The position numbers and the translations under genes are program-made. This document shows, piece after piece, positions 17,147 through 26,162 of a stretch of 64,000 nt of DNA; position 1 is the first letter of the stretch; every line of letters begins with the position of its first letter. Source of the DNA: Thermolongibacillus altinsuensis (GTDB taxonomy: Bacteria; Bacillota; Bacilli; Bacillales; Anoxybacillaceae); the NCBI RefSeq assembly GCF_004341205.1, contig NZ_SLUL01000002.1, forward strand, positions 62,001 to 126,000, given 5' to 3'. Under the pieces are notes generated by a model. The model saw only the letters and a program-made list of their open reading frames with translations, had not been told where the DNA came from and searched no databases.

Positions 17147-17187
17147 TGATGGTGTCAATAAAATTTTTAAAAATAGGAGTGTTCAAC

Positions 17188-18402
17188 ATGAATATTCTTT
17201 GGGGATTAATTGGTATTTTCGTTGTGCTCGGTATCGGTTTTCTTTCTTCAAGCAACAGAAAAGCGATTAATCCACGAACGATTTTAGGTGGATTAGCGAT
17301 CCAAGTAATGTTTGCGTTTATCGTTTTAAAATGGGAAGCCGGGAAAGCGTTTTTACAATGGTTAACCAATGCTGTTACAAGTGTTATTAACTATGCGAAC
17401 GAAGGAATTAACTTCTTGTTTGGTGGTATGTTTGCCGCAAAAGGAATTGGGTTTGTGTTTGCGTTTCAAGTGTTACCGGTTGTCATTTTCTTCTCAGCGT
17501 TAATTTCTGTTCTTTATTATATTGGTGTGATGCAATGGATTATCAAGTTAATTGGTGGTCCGTTAGCCAAATTACTAGGAACAAGTAAAGCAGAGTCCAT
17601 GTCTGCAGCAGCAAATATTTTCGTTGGTCAAACAGAAGCGCCGCTTGTGATTCGTCCATACTTGGCAAAAATGACGCAATCCGAATTGTTTGCGGTCATG
17701 ACAGGAGGATTAGCTTCTGTTGCCGGTTCTGTTCTTGTCGGTTATTCATTGCTTGGGGTTCCGCTTAAATATTTGTTAGCAGCTAGCTTTATGGCGGCAC
17801 CTGCAGGACTGGTTATGGCGAAAATAATCGTTCCTGAGACAGAAGAAATTAAGGAAGATGAACATTTCGAAATGGAAAAAGATGTAGAATCAACGAACCT
17901 TATTGACGCCGCTGCTCGCGGGGCAAGCGACGGATTGAAACTTGCATTAAACATCGGTGCGATGCTTCTTGCATTCATTGCTTTAATCGCATTAATCAAT
18001 GGATTGCTTAGCGGCATTGGTCAATTATTTAACTATGACGGTTTAACATTGGAGAAAATTTTAGGTTTTGCGTTTGCGCCGTTAGCATTTGCGATTGGTG
18101 TTCCTTGGTCTGAAGCAGTTACAGCTGGTGGATTCATCGGTCAAAAACTAATCTTAAATGAATTTGTTGCTTATTCATCATTTGCGCCGCAAATTCCAGA
18201 GTTATCAGCAAAGACGGTTGCGATTGTGAGCTTTGCATTATGTGGATTTGCTAACATTTCTTCAATGGGAATTCTTCTTGGCGGATTAGGAAACTTAGCG
18301 CCAAATCGTCGCAGCGATATTGCGCGCATGGGATTGAGAGCAGTTCTAGCAGGAATGCTTGCATCTTTATTAAGTGCATCCATTGCAGGAATGTTTATTT
18401 AA
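17188..18402 (+). CDS. nupC: Concentrative nucleoside transporter (NupC family)
   Basis: The 404-residue membrane protein has the CNT signatures [23 protein letters not shown] (about residues 130-152) and [11 protein letters not shown] near 304, with numerous hydrophobic helices. It imports pyrimidine (deoxy)nucleosides by cation symport. ATG at 17188 follows TAGGAG. It leads an operon with deoC and a XapX protein, under the cre/repeat control region. No nucleoside phosphorylase is seen in this operon, unlike B. subtilis dra-nupC-pdp. Confidence 0.93.
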   Translation: MNILWGLIGIFVVLGIGFLSSSNRKAINPRTILGGLAIQVMFAFIVLKWEAGKAFLQWLTNAVTSVINYANEGINFLFGGMFAAKGIGFVFAFQVLPVVIFFSALISVLYYIGVMQWIIKLIGGPLAKLLGTSKAESMSAAANIFVGQTEAPLVIRPYLAKMTQSELFAVMTGGLASVAGSVLVGYSLLGVPLKYLLAASFMAAPAGLVMAKIIVPETEEIKEDEHFEMEKDVESTNLIDAAARGASDGLKLALNIGAMLLAFIALIALINGLLSGIGQLFNYDGLTLEKILGFAFAPLAFAIGVPWSEAVTAGGFIGQKLILNEFVAYSSFAPQIPELSAKTVAIVSFALCGFANISSMGILLGGLGNLAPNRRSDIARMGLRAVLAGMLASLLSASIAGMFI

Positions 18403-18425
18403 GATAGAGAGAAGAGGGGATTTTT

Positions 18426-19094
18426 ATGAAATCAATTGCAAAGATGATCGATCATACGTTATTAAAGCCAGAAGCGACAAAAGAACAAATTGAGAAACTA
18501 GTCGAAGAAGCGAAAAAGTTTGAATTTGCTTCCGTTTGCGTCAATCCTGTTTGGGTTAAACTAGTCGCAGAAAAGCTAAAAGGAACCCCTGTTAAAGTAT
18601 GTACGGTCATCGGTTTTCCTTTAGGGGCCACAACACCAGAAGTCAAAGCATTTGAAACGAAACAAGCGATTGAACACGGAGCGCAAGAAGTGGATATGGT
18701 CATCAATATTGGTGCGCTTAAAAGCGGCGATGACGAATTGGTTGAACGCGATATTCGCGCCGTCGTTGAAGCAGCCAAAGGAAAAGCATTGACAAAAGTC
18801 ATTATCGAAACAGCATTATTGACGGATGAAGAAAAGGTACGCGCTTGTGAAATGGCGGTTCGTGCAGGTGCTGATTATGTGAAAACATCGACTGGTTTCG
18901 CAAGCGGCGGTGCAACCGTAGAAGACGTGGCCTTGATGCGAAAAACGGTTGGACCAAACGTTGGTGTGAAAGCATCTGGAGGCGTTCGTAGCGCAGCTGA
19001 TGCGCAGGCGATGATTGAAGCAGGAGCAACCAGAATTGGTACAAGCTCAGGTCCAGCTATTGTTCAAGGTAAAACGTCTAAGGCAAGTTATTAA
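18426..19094 (+). CDS. deoC: Deoxyribose-phosphate aldolase
   Basis: The 222-residue class I aldolase splits deoxyribose 5-phosphate into glyceraldehyde 3-phosphate and acetaldehyde. The Schiff-base lysine is Lys153 in DYVKTSTGF; the acid/base Asp is in [15 protein letters not shown] near residue 90. Length is standard. It lies 23 bases after nupC, with GAGGGG upstream. Its substrate is the inducer of DeoR. Confidence 0.96.
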   Translation: MKSIAKMIDHTLLKPEATKEQIEKLVEEAKKFEFASVCVNPVWVKLVAEKLKGTPVKVCTVIGFPLGATTPEVKAFETKQAIEHGAQEVDMVINIGALKSGDDELVERDIRAVVEAAKGKALTKVIIETALLTDEEKVRACEMAVRAGADYVKTSTGFASGGATVEDVALMRKTVGPNVGVKASGGVRSAADAQAMIEAGATRIGTSSGPAIVQGKTSKASY

Positions 19095-19113
19095 CGAAAC
19101 GGAGGGGAATGTA

Positions 19114-19284
19114 ATGAAAGATGTATTATTAAGTTTGCTTGCAGGGCTTGTTATTGGCGTCGTGTTCAAATTCTTACGTTTGCCACTTCCGGCTCCGCCA
19201 GTTTTAGCAGGAGTGATGGGCGTGGTTGGCGTATATTTAGGTGGCGTCGTTTTTGATTGGATCATGAAGACGTTTTTCAATTAA
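19114..19284 (+). CDS. XapX-domain small membrane protein
   Basis: A 56-residue protein with two hydrophobic helices separated by the motif RLPLPAPPVLAGVMGVVGVY, the hallmark of the XapX domain. These proteins are found near nucleoside catabolism genes (named after E. coli xapX) but have no established biochemical role. GGAGGGG lies 7 bases before the ATG at 19114; 19 bases separate it from deoC. An association with nucleoside uptake is suggested by the neighbourhood only. Confidence 0.85.
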   Translation: MKDVLLSLLAGLVIGVVFKFLRLPLPAPPVLAGVMGVVGVYLGGVVFDWIMKTFFN

Positions 19285-19321
19285 AGAGCCAAAAAAGGAT
19301 AGCTGCTGATGAATTAAATTT

Positions 19322-19357
19322 AAAATAAGCGTCGGAAAACCGGCGCTTATTTTTTTG
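19322..19357 (+). terminator. Terminator of the nupC operon
   Basis: A 13-bp stem (AAATAAGCGTCGG / CCGGCGCTTATTT, one G-T pair) with 4-base loop and T run. Confidence 0.88.
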
Positions 19358-19365
19358 GCTATACA

Positions 19366-19394
19366 TTGAACAATAGATGGAAAGGAAATATAAT
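19366..19394 (+). promoter_or_regulatory. Promoter of the MFS transporter gene
   Basis: -35 TTGAAC (19366-19371), 17-bp spacer, perfect -10 TATAAT (19389-19394). Downstream, TTTACAGGTGAC (19410-19421) could be half of a NiaR-type site; I cannot confirm that. Confidence 0.7.
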
Positions 19395-19437
19395 GATAAG
19401 AGACAGTAAGTTTACAGGTGACAACGGAGGGGATGAC

Positions 19438-20643
19438 ATGAGTAAAGATGCGGTCGTTTCAAAGCAGAGGCTTCTTTGGGTTGCAGGGTTTGGCTGGCTA
19501 TTTGATGCGATGGATGTCGGGATGCTTTCGTTTATTATGGCTGCATTGCAAAAAGAGTGGAATTTAACTGCGGAACAAATGGGGTGGATTGGAAGCATTA
19601 ACTCGATCGGAATGGCTGTTGGTGCGCTCGTTTTCGGGCTTCTAGCCGATCGTATTGGCCGAAAGCATGTCTTTATCATTACGCTTTTACTATTTTCAAT
19701 CGGCAGCGGTCTTTCAGCCTTGGCGACAACGTTAACCGTTTTTCTCATTTTACGATTTTTCATCGGCATGGGATTAGGAGGGGAACTTCCAGTCGCCTCT
19801 ACGCTCGTTTCCGAAAGCGTTCCAGCGCAAGAACGCGGAAAGGTTGTTGTGTTGCTTGAAAGTTTTTGGGCGGGGGGCTGGTTGATTGCAGCACTGATTT
19901 CGTTTTTTATTATTCCAAAATACGGCTGGCAAATGGCGTTGATTTTAGGAGCGCTCCCAGCTCTTTATGCGCTTTATTTGAGGGTGAATCTTCCTGATTC
20001 AGATCGCTTCCGCGTCGTTCAAAAAACGGAAAGACGTTCGATTTGGCAAAATATCACCGAGGTTTGGTCGAAGCCGTATGCAAAACAAACAACGATGCTT
20101 TGGATTCTTTGGTTTTCCGTTGTCTTTTCGTACTATGGTATGTTTTTATGGCTTCCAAGCGTTATGGTCATGAAAGGATTTAGTTTAATTAAAAGTTTTG
20201 AATACGTGTTAATGATGACGTTTGCTCAGCTTCCAGGTTATTTCAGTGTGGCATGGTTGATTGAGCGCGTTGGGCGGAAATTTGTGCTTGTCGTTTATTT
20301 AATCGGTACAGCGGTGAGTGCTTATTTCTTCGGAAATGCGGAATCGGCCGCCATGTTAATGGCGTTTGGAATTTTATTATCCTTCTTCAATCTTGGCGCT
20401 TGGGGTGCGCTTTATGCTTACACGCCAGAACAATATCCGACGGTTATTCGTGGAACAGGTGCGGGAATGGCGGCATCGTTTGGTCGAATTGGCGGCATTC
20501 TTGGTCCGCTCGTCGTCGGTTATCTCGTTGCGCAACAAGTGTCCATTACGATGATTTTTGCGGTTTTTTGTGCAGCCATTTTCATCGGTGTGTTGGCCGT
20601 TTTATTGCTAGGAACAGAAACAAAACAGCAAGAGTTGGAATAA
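19438..20643 (+). CDS. naiP: MFS transporter, NaiP (niacin permease) type
   Basis: A 401-residue major facilitator protein with about 12 helices. Family marks are GFGWLFDAMDVGMLSFIMAA at the N-terminus, ADRIGRKHVF (loop 2-3) and PVASTLVSESVPAQERGK. It closely resembles B. subtilis YceI/NaiP, a nicotinate uptake protein; substrate is inferred from that similarity. The start at 19438 has GGAGGGG at proper distance; the earlier in-frame codons lie in the promoter. Single-gene unit bounded by terminators. Confidence 0.8.
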   Translation: MSKDAVVSKQRLLWVAGFGWLFDAMDVGMLSFIMAALQKEWNLTAEQMGWIGSINSIGMAVGALVFGLLADRIGRKHVFIITLLLFSIGSGLSALATTLTVFLILRFFIGMGLGGELPVASTLVSESVPAQERGKVVVLLESFWAGGWLIAALISFFIIPKYGWQMALILGALPALYALYLRVNLPDSDRFRVVQKTERRSIWQNITEVWSKPYAKQTTMLWILWFSVVFSYYGMFLWLPSVMVMKGFSLIKSFEYVLMMTFAQLPGYFSVAWLIERVGRKFVLVVYLIGTAVSAYFFGNAESAAMLMAFGILLSFFNLGAWGALYAYTPEQYPTVIRGTGAGMAASFGRIGGILGPLVVGYLVAQQVSITMIFAVFCAAIFIGVLAVLLLGTETKQQELE

Positions 20644-20650
20644 ATGAGCA

Positions 20651-20689
20651 AAAAGAAGCTATAATGGTGACATTGTAGCTTCTTTTTTG
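20651..20689 (+). terminator. Terminator after naiP
   Basis: A 14-bp stem (AAGAAGCTATAATG / CATTGTAGCTTCTT, one G-T pair) with 4-base loop and T run. Confidence 0.85.
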
Positions 20690-20721
20690 TTGACATCGAA
20701 AGAAAGGGCAGGGATGAGTCT

Positions 20722-21549
20722 TTGAACGCATTTGTTTCGGTTGTTGTGGCAACGTATAATCGACTTCTTCCGCTTGCGGAACTTTTAGAGTCGTTAAGTC
20801 ATCAAACGTATCAGCACTTTGAAGTCGTCATTGTCAATGATGGAGGTGAAAAAATCGATGAAGTCGTTAAACTGTATCCCGAATTGAACATTCGTCTCAT
20901 TCAATTAGCACAAAATGTCGGTCATGTGGAAGCGCGCAATCTTGGCGTACGTTCGGCAAAAGGCGAGTTTATTATGCTTTGTGACGATGATGATTTATTA
21001 TTGCCGTGCCATATCGAACGAATGGTGAAGGAAATTCAAGATGTTGACTTTGTTTATTCTGATGTGGAAATTTTTCATTACCGCATGGAAAACGGGGGAC
21101 GCGTACCGATCAATCGCTTTTTATTTGCATATGAATATGATCTCGAAGCAATGCGGAAATTTTCGACGTATGTTCCTTCGGGCAGTTTATATCGAAAATC
21201 CATTCATGACGCGATTGGGTACTTTGATCCATATGTGCACAATTATTGGGATTGGGATTTCTTTTTGCGCACTGCCGCGCAATTTCGAGTAAAGCGCGTC
21301 GCTGTCGCAAGCGTTCTCTATGCATTTTCAAACGAAGGCGATCACTTATCGAAGCAAATGAATGAAACGCGAAAAATGTATTTAGACCGATTAAGCGCCA
21401 AACATGGGCTTGGCGATTTGCCAACGAAAAACTTTTGGCTTCTTCTTTCTGAACCGGAAGTAGCGAAGCGAAAAGCGGCAAGTGAAGTGATTTGGGACGG
21501 AAAACCGATTCGTTCTCGGCTCGCGTTGACGGTTGATGGGCGATATTGA
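20722..21549 (+). CDS. GT-A fold family 2 glycosyltransferase
   Basis: A 275-residue protein starting VSVVVATYNRLLPLAELLES, with the nucleotide-sugar site VVIVNDGG and the metal-binding run CDDDDLLLPCHIE near residue 90. ED/WD-type acceptor residues follow in NYWDWDFFLR. It has no membrane segment or signal peptide, so it is probably cytoplasmic. The sugar and acceptor are unknown. TTG start with GGCAGGG upstream. It stands alone between the naiP terminator and the glyS T-box. Confidence 0.8.
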   Translation: MNAFVSVVVATYNRLLPLAELLESLSHQTYQHFEVVIVNDGGEKIDEVVKLYPELNIRLIQLAQNVGHVEARNLGVRSAKGEFIMLCDDDDLLLPCHIERMVKEIQDVDFVYSDVEIFHYRMENGGRVPINRFLFAYEYDLEAMRKFSTYVPSGSLYRKSIHDAIGYFDPYVHNYWDWDFFLRTAAQFRVKRVAVASVLYAFSNEGDHLSKQMNETRKMYLDRLSAKHGLGDLPTKNFWLLLSEPEVAKRKAASEVIWDGKPIRSRLALTVDGRY

Positions 21550-21575
21550 CGATCGTCTCTTTCATTTGATAAAAT
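21546..21575 (+). promoter_or_regulatory. Promoter of the glyS T-box transcript
   Basis: -35 TTGACG (21546-21551), overlapping the previous stop codon, 18-bp spacer, -10 TAAAAT (21570-21575). Confidence 0.6.
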
Positions 21576-21581
21576 AGCTAA

Positions 21582-21802
21582 CAAATGAAATATTGAAGCA
21601 ATGATGAAGGATGGATAGTAGCTGAAGCGCTCTTTTCTAGCGAGTCGGGGACGGTGGAAGCCCGATAAAGAGGTTCAGTGAAACGGCAGTCCGGAGTTGC
21701 GCGTGTGAAAAAGTGGATGCAGCTTTGCATCAACTAGGGTGGAACCGCGGGAGTCACGCTCTCGTCCCTAGGCGATTGTGCCTGAGGACGTGAGCGTTTT
21801 TT
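21582..21802 (+). promoter_or_regulatory. T-box riboswitch, glycine-specific
   Basis: The T-box sequence AGGGTGGAACCGCG is at 21736-21749, where uncharged tRNA acceptor ends pair to form the antiterminator. Stem I has CTGAA..CTCTTT pairing with AAAGAG..TTCAG, leaving a specifier loop that contains GGC (21685-21687), a glycine codon. The competing terminator is ACGCTC..GGC (21756-21773) with GCC..GAGCGT (21780-21797) plus a T run. Low charged tRNA-Gly would turn on glyS. Confidence 0.93.
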
Positions 21803-21835
21803 AATGGCGAAAAAAATATTAAGGAGGTAAAAGAA

Positions 21836-23218
21836 ATGGCAGTGACAATGGAACAAATCGTTGCTCATGCGAAACATCGCGGCTTCGTGTTCCCAGGATC
21901 AGAAATTTACGGCGGCTTGGCGAATACGTGGGATTACGGTCCATTAGGTACGGAATTAAAAAATAATATTAAGCGAGCATGGTGGAAAAAGTTCGTGCAA
22001 GAATCACCGTATAACGTCGGTTTAGATGCGGCGATTTTAATGAATCCAAGAACGTGGGAAGCGTCTGGGCATTTAGGAAACTTTAACGATCCAATGATTG
22101 ACTGTAAAAATTGTAAGGCTCGTCATCGTGCTGATAAACTCATCGAGAGCGCGTTAGAAGCGAAAGGAATCGAGATGATCGTCGACGGCCTTCCGTTTGA
22201 AAAAATGGAAGAGCTCATAAAAGAACACGACATCGCATGTCCAGATTGCGGCAGCCGCGACTTCACAAACATTCGTCAATTTAACTTGATGTTTAAAACG
22301 TTCCAAGGGGTCACGGAAACAAGCGCGAACGAAATTTATCTTCGCCCGGAGACAGCGCAAGGCATTTTCGTTAACTTTAAAAACGTGCAAAGAACGATGC
22401 GTAAAAAACTTCCATTTGGTATTGCGCAAATCGGAAAAAGCTTCCGCAACGAAATTACACCAGGTAACTTTACGTTCCGTACGCGTGAATTTGAACAAAT
22501 GGAGCTTGAATTTTTCTGCAAGCCAGGGGAAGAACTACAATGGTTCGATTATTGGAAACAATATTGTGAACAATGGCTTTTATCGCTCGGAATGAAACGC
22601 GAAAACATTCGTCTTCGCGACCATTCGGAAGAAGAATTGTCTCACTACAGCAACGCAACAACGGATATTGAATATAAATTCCCGTTTGGTTGGGGCGAAT
22701 TATGGGGCATCGCTTCACGGACAGACTATGACTTGCGCCGCCATATGGAATATTCAGGTGAAGATTTCCATTACCTCGATCAAGAAACGAATGAGCGCTA
22801 CATTCCATACTGCATTGAGCCTTCTCTTGGTGCGGACCGCGTCACATTAGCGTTTATGATTGACTCATACGAAGAAGAGCAGCTTGAAGATGGTACGACA
22901 CGGACAGTCATGCGTCTTCATCCAGCATTGGCTCCATACAAAGCCGCAGTCTTGCCATTGTCGAAAAAGCTATCAGAGGGAGCGCGCCAAATTTTCGAAG
23001 ACTTGGCGAAGCATTTTATGGTCGATTACGATGAATCGGGTTCAATTGGAAAACGTTATCGTCGTCAAGATGAGATCGGTACACCGTTCTGCATCACGTA
23101 TGACTTCGATTCACAAGAAGATGGCATGGTTACGGTCCGCGACCGCGACACGATGCAACAAACGCGCATCCCAATCACGGAATTGAAAAACTTCTTAGAA
23201 GAGAAAATTCAATTTTAA
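21836..23218 (+). CDS. glyS: Glycyl-tRNA synthetase, single-chain (alpha2) type
   Basis: The 460-residue class II synthetase has motif 1 in the WWKKFV region, motif 2 [20 protein letters not shown] near residue 202, and motif 3 [15 protein letters not shown] near 325. A zinc-binding pair CKNCK and CPDCG occurs near residues 89-135. This is the eukaryote-like single-subunit form rather than the GlyQ/GlyS tetramer. AAGGAGG precedes the ATG. Controlled by the glycine T-box. Confidence 0.96.
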   Translation: MAVTMEQIVAHAKHRGFVFPGSEIYGGLANTWDYGPLGTELKNNIKRAWWKKFVQESPYNVGLDAAILMNPRTWEASGHLGNFNDPMIDCKNCKARHRADKLIESALEAKGIEMIVDGLPFEKMEELIKEHDIACPDCGSRDFTNIRQFNLMFKTFQGVTETSANEIYLRPETAQGIFVNFKNVQRTMRKKLPFGIAQIGKSFRNEITPGNFTFRTREFEQMELEFFCKPGEELQWFDYWKQYCEQWLLSLGMKRENIRLRDHSEEELSHYSNATTDIEYKFPFGWGELWGIASRTDYDLRRHMEYSGEDFHYLDQETNERYIPYCIEPSLGADRVTLAFMIDSYEEEQLEDGTTRTVMRLHPALAPYKAAVLPLSKKLSEGARQIFEDLAKHFMVDYDESGSIGKRYRRQDEIGTPFCITYDFDSQEDGMVTVRDRDTMQQTRIPITELKNFLEEKIQF

Positions 23219-23221
23219 TCA

Positions 23222-23256
23222 AAAACAGGCTATCCTATGAAATAGGGTAGCCTTTT
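23222..23256 (+). terminator. Terminator after glyS
   Basis: A 12-bp stem (AGGCTATCCTAT / ATAGGGTAGCCT, one G-T pair) with short loop and TTTT. Confidence 0.8.
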
Positions 23257-23288
23257 CAATATAAACAAAACAAGGAGAGTTAAGCGGG

Positions 23289-23963
23289 ATGGCTGTGCTA
23301 AAAAATGATTGGGCAATGCTTTTAGAAGAAGAATTTACAAAACCGTACTATTTAAAGTTGCGGGAATTTTTGAAGGAAGAATATCGCACAAGAACGATTT
23401 ATCCCGATATGTATGACATTTTTAATGCGCTTCATTACACCCCGTACGAACAAGTAAAAGTCGTTATTTTAGGACAAGATCCATATCACGGACCGGGACA
23501 AGCGCACGGATTAAGCTTTTCCGTAAAACCGGGTGTTCCGATTCCTCCATCGTTGTTAAATATTTTTAAAGAGCTGCATGACGACCTTGGCTGTTATATT
23601 CCAAACAACGGTTATTTAGTCAAATGGGCGAAGCAGGGCGTGTTATTGTTAAATACGGTGTTAACGGTACGACGAGGCCAAGCAAACTCGCATAAAGGAA
23701 AAGGATGGGAAATATTTACCGATCGCGTCATTGAACTTGTAAACGAAAAGAAAACGCCAGTTGTGTTCATTTTATGGGGGCGCCATGCGCAAGCAAAGAA
23801 GGAACTGATTACAAATCCGCACCATTACATTATTGAAGCGCCGCATCCAAGCCCATTTTCGGCAGCGCGCGGCTTTTTCGGTAGCCGTCCGTTTTCGAAG
23901 ACAAATGCCTTTTTACAAAAAGTTGGCCATGAGCCAATCGATTGGCAAATCGAAAACATTTGA
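23289..23963 (+). CDS. ung: Uracil-DNA glycosylase
   Basis: The 224-residue family-1 enzyme has the water-activating motif [18 protein letters not shown] (Asp64) and the minor-groove motif HPSPFSA (His186). It removes uracil from DNA arising by cytosine deamination or dUTP incorporation, relevant to heat-induced deamination in a thermophile. Followed nine bases later by a small Cys protein and the channel gene, likely cotranscribed. Confidence 0.97.
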   Translation: MAVLKNDWAMLLEEEFTKPYYLKLREFLKEEYRTRTIYPDMYDIFNALHYTPYEQVKVVILGQDPYHGPGQAHGLSFSVKPGVPIPPSLLNIFKELHDDLGCYIPNNGYLVKWAKQGVLLLNTVLTVRRGQANSHKGKGWEIFTDRVIELVNEKKTPVVFILWGRHAQAKKELITNPHHYIIEAPHPSPFSAARGFFGSRPFSKTNAFLQKVGHEPIDWQIENI

Positions 23964-23972
23964 GGGAGAGCG

Positions 23973-24143
23973 ATGGAGAAACGGGTGAATTGTTATAAGT
24001 GTCAGCACTTTTATGTGACGTGGGACCGGCATTTTCCGAAAGGCTGTCGCGCGTTCGGATTTAAAAGCGCAGCGATGCCTTCGCTTGTCGTAAAGCAATC
24101 TTCAGGTACGGAATGTATGAAATTTGTGGAGAAAAGAAAGTAA
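23973..24143 (+). CDS. Small cysteine-containing protein downstream of ung
   Basis: A 56-residue frame, MEKRVNCYKCQHFYVTWD..., with CxxC near the N-terminus, then a GCRAFGF segment and a Cys near the C-terminus (GTECMKF). Four cysteines in this spacing suggest a small zinc-ribbon or Fe-S fold. GAGGGAG lies just upstream of the ATG, and the coding quality and tight spacing (9 bases after ung, 14 before the channel) support a real gene. I recall similar uncharacterised small proteins next to ung in Bacillaceae. Function unknown. Confidence 0.75.
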   Translation: MEKRVNCYKCQHFYVTWDRHFPKGCRAFGFKSAAMPSLVVKQSSGTECMKFVEKRK

Positions 24144-24157
24144 GAGGGGATGGAGCG

Positions 24158-25143
24158 ATGAATTCATCGAAATCGCTCGTCGCATCCGTGGTGGCGATGT
24201 TTTTAGCGATCGGTGTTGGAACGATCGGATTTATGTTTTCTGAACAGCTCTCTTTTTTGACTCCCTGTGGCTGACCGTTGTGACGATTTTGACGGTTGGT
24301 TATGGGGATACGGTGCCCCAAACATTTTATGGGAAAATGTTTGCGCTTCTTATTATTCCGATTGGGATTAGCATTGTGACGTATGCGACAGGGGCAGTCG
24401 CGTCGATGATGATTGAAGGGGAATTTTCAAAAACGGTGCGGAGGAGACGAATGAGAAAGAAAATTGAATCATTGTCGAACCACATTATTGTTTGCGGTTT
24501 CGGGCGTGTCGGGAAACAAGTGGTGCGAGAGTTATTAAAAAACGGGACAGATGTCGTTGTTGAACGAAACATTGAACATCTCGAAGAAATGGCCGATCAA
24601 GTGCTATACATAGAAGGAGACGCGACAGAAGATGATGTGTTGCTTGCGGCAGGAATCAAGCGGGCGGCTGGTTTGGTTGCGGCTTTGCCTGCGGATGCGG
24701 ATAATGTTTTTATTTCGTTGACGGCAAAAGGTTTGAATCGCGACATTCAAGTCGTCGCCCGCGCAGAACGGCCCGAGACAGAGGAAAAGCTGCGTCGCGC
24801 TGGTGCGGATAAAGTGATCAATCCGTCGTTTTTAAGCGGACGGAGAATGGCGATGACGATTTTGAAACCGGTGAGTGTTGATTATGTAGATACCATTTTC
24901 CATGAACATGAAGAAGAGTTTGCGGTGGAGGAAGTAAAAATTGCGGTCAACTCTTCGTTCGTGAACCGTTCGTTGCGAGAAAGTGAGATTCGCACTCGTT
25001 ATGGTGTGACTGTTGTCGCGATTCAGCGCGGAAGAACGATCATCAGCAATCCATCCCCAGATGAACGATTGCAAGTGGGGGATTTAGCTATTATTTTCGG
25101 AAAAAAGGAGCAGCTTTCCAGCTTTGAAGAAGCAGCGAAATGA
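24158..25143 (+). pseudogene. K+ channel with RCK (TrkA-N/C) domains, frameshifted
   Basis: ATG at 24158 with GAGGGGATG upstream opens a frame giving one transmembrane helix (SLVASVVAMFLAIGVGTIGFM) but stops at 24272. Shifting by one base in the T6 run at 24253-24258 restores the pore helix, the K+ filter TVGYGD, the second helix and a TrkA-N domain (IIVCGFGRVGKQVVREL) plus TrkA-C. Intact homologues are two-helix MthK/YugO-like channels gated by ligand on RCK. One missing T explains everything, so it is a recent mutation, a slippage-controlled gene or a sequencing error. Downstream coding is otherwise perfect. Confidence 0.8.
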
Positions 25144-25177
25144 AAACAGGACTGAGCGATGTCAGTCCTGTTTTATT
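25143..25177 (+). terminator. Terminator after the channel gene
   Basis: A 13-bp perfect stem (AAAACAGGACTGA / TCAGTCCTGTTTT) with 6-base loop, then ATTT. Confidence 0.8.
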
Positions 25178-25408
25178 TCATAAATGCGCGCTTCGCATAA
25201 CGCCATCCAACTCACGCGTATAAGCATAAATGTATGAATCGTTTTTCGAATAGTACCATCACTGAATTTTCTTTTCGTAATTGAATGAGCTTTAACAATG
25301 GTAGACGGAATTTGAATCTTTGAGCGCTTTTTTGACGTTGATCTCTTTATGGTTTGGATTGACTTTTAAACAATGTACCACCATGTTCGCTTCATCTGTC
25401 GCCACCAT
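25178..25408 (-). pseudogene. Decayed coding remnant, unrecognised
   Basis: On the minus strand a frame from 25408 reads MVATDEANMVVHCLKVNPNH... for 38 codons, meets a stop at 25292, and continues with one further stop to 25178 (ending ...LDGVMRSAHL). Composition is protein-like but no family is recognised. It occupies most of the 349-base gap before the ywdI-like gene; nothing else is seen there except the cre-like site at 25410. Confidence 0.25.
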
Positions 25409-25409
25409 C

Positions 25410-25424
25410 TTAAAGCGCTTTCAA
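25410..25424. promoter_or_regulatory. cre-like site upstream of the ywdI-like gene
   Basis: On the minus strand TTGAAAGCGCTTTAA matches cre with one mismatch (A for C). It lies about 70 bases before the TTG start at 25493. It may be a relic belonging to the decayed remnant. Confidence 0.35.
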
Positions 25425-25492
25425 ATTGAAAACTTTCTATGTATAAGATAACATTAGTTTAGACGAAATAGGAAGACGGGAGTGAAAACGTT

Positions 25493-25738
25493 TTGGAAAT
25501 ATCTTTAACAAAAATTTTAGCAAAGATGGCGGAAGAGATTGCCCAAGCTCAGCGGGCGCAATCGATTGAGAATGTTCGTGAGCATATGGCGGCTATTCGT
25601 GTCCTTTGCGATTTAGTTTTGCAAGAAAAAGAACAAGCAGTCACTTCAGTTGATGAACCGACAGCACCGTTGCTTTCTAAGCGTGAGCGTATTGAAATCG
25701 GCGATGATGCGAACGGTCCGTCATTGTTTGAATTTTAA
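25493..25738 (+). CDS. YwdI-like small protein (DUF5327)
   Basis: An 81-residue, mostly helical protein (MEISLTKILAKMAEEIAQAQ; VREHMAAIRVLCDLVLQEKE) without signal or membrane segment. Sequence pattern and position between ung and ywdK match the uncharacterised YwdI family. TTG start with GGGAGTG upstream. It precedes the DUF423 gene by 20 bases, likely cotranscribed. Function unknown. Confidence 0.75.
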   Translation: MEISLTKILAKMAEEIAQAQRAQSIENVREHMAAIRVLCDLVLQEKEQAVTSVDEPTAPLLSKRERIEIGDDANGPSLFEF

Positions 25739-25758
25739 TAGAAATGGGGAGAGAGAAT

Positions 25759-26130
25759 ATGAAAATTTTTGTTTTACTTGGGGCGATTAATGGCTTTTTA
25801 TCTGTAGCATTAGGTGCGTTTGGAGCGCACGTTTTAGAAGGAAAAATTCCTGATAAGTATATCGAGACGTGGCAAACGGCTGTGCAATATCAAATGTTTC
25901 ATACGCTCGGATTATTTATTGTGGCGCTTTTAGCGGCAAAATGGCCGCATGTTAGTTCTATTCCAATCGCTGGATGGTTAATGTTTGCAGGCATCGTCTT
26001 ATTTTCAGGTAGTTTGTACGTCTTAAGCGTGACGCAAATCAAAGTTCTCGGCGCCATTACTCCGTTTGGCGGAGTCGCTTTTCTCATTGGATGGTTGTTA
26101 ATCGGTTATGCCGCAATCAAATATTTGTAA
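25759..26130 (+). CDS. ywdK: DUF423-family membrane protein (YwdK)
   Basis: A 123-residue protein with four hydrophobic helices and the DUF423 marks GAINGFLSVALGAFGAHVLE near the N-terminus and QYQMFHTLGL. ATG at 25759 follows GGGGAGAG; an in-frame ATG at 25744 overlaps that RBS. Function is not known. Confidence 0.88.
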   Translation: MKIFVLLGAINGFLSVALGAFGAHVLEGKIPDKYIETWQTAVQYQMFHTLGLFIVALLAAKWPHVSSIPIAGWLMFAGIVLFSGSLYVLSVTQIKVLGAITPFGGVAFLIGWLLIGYAAIKYL

Positions 26131-26132
26131 TG

Positions 26133-26162
26133 AAAAAACGAGGCAGACAAGCCTCGTTTTTT
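26133..26162. terminator. Bidirectional terminator between ywdK and gerQ
   Basis: A 12-bp perfect stem (AAAAAACGAGGC / GCCTCGTTTTTT) with short loop and A/T tracts on both sides. Confidence 0.9.

Noticed and set aside
19015-19113. Longer start for the XapX protein
   Set aside because: Would overlap the deoC 3' end by about 80 bases; ATG at 19114 has an excellent RBS.
21110-21565. 151-codon minus-strand frame over the glycosyltransferase
   Set aside because: Fully overlaps a clear GT2 gene and ends in its promoter region; low-complexity, no motif.
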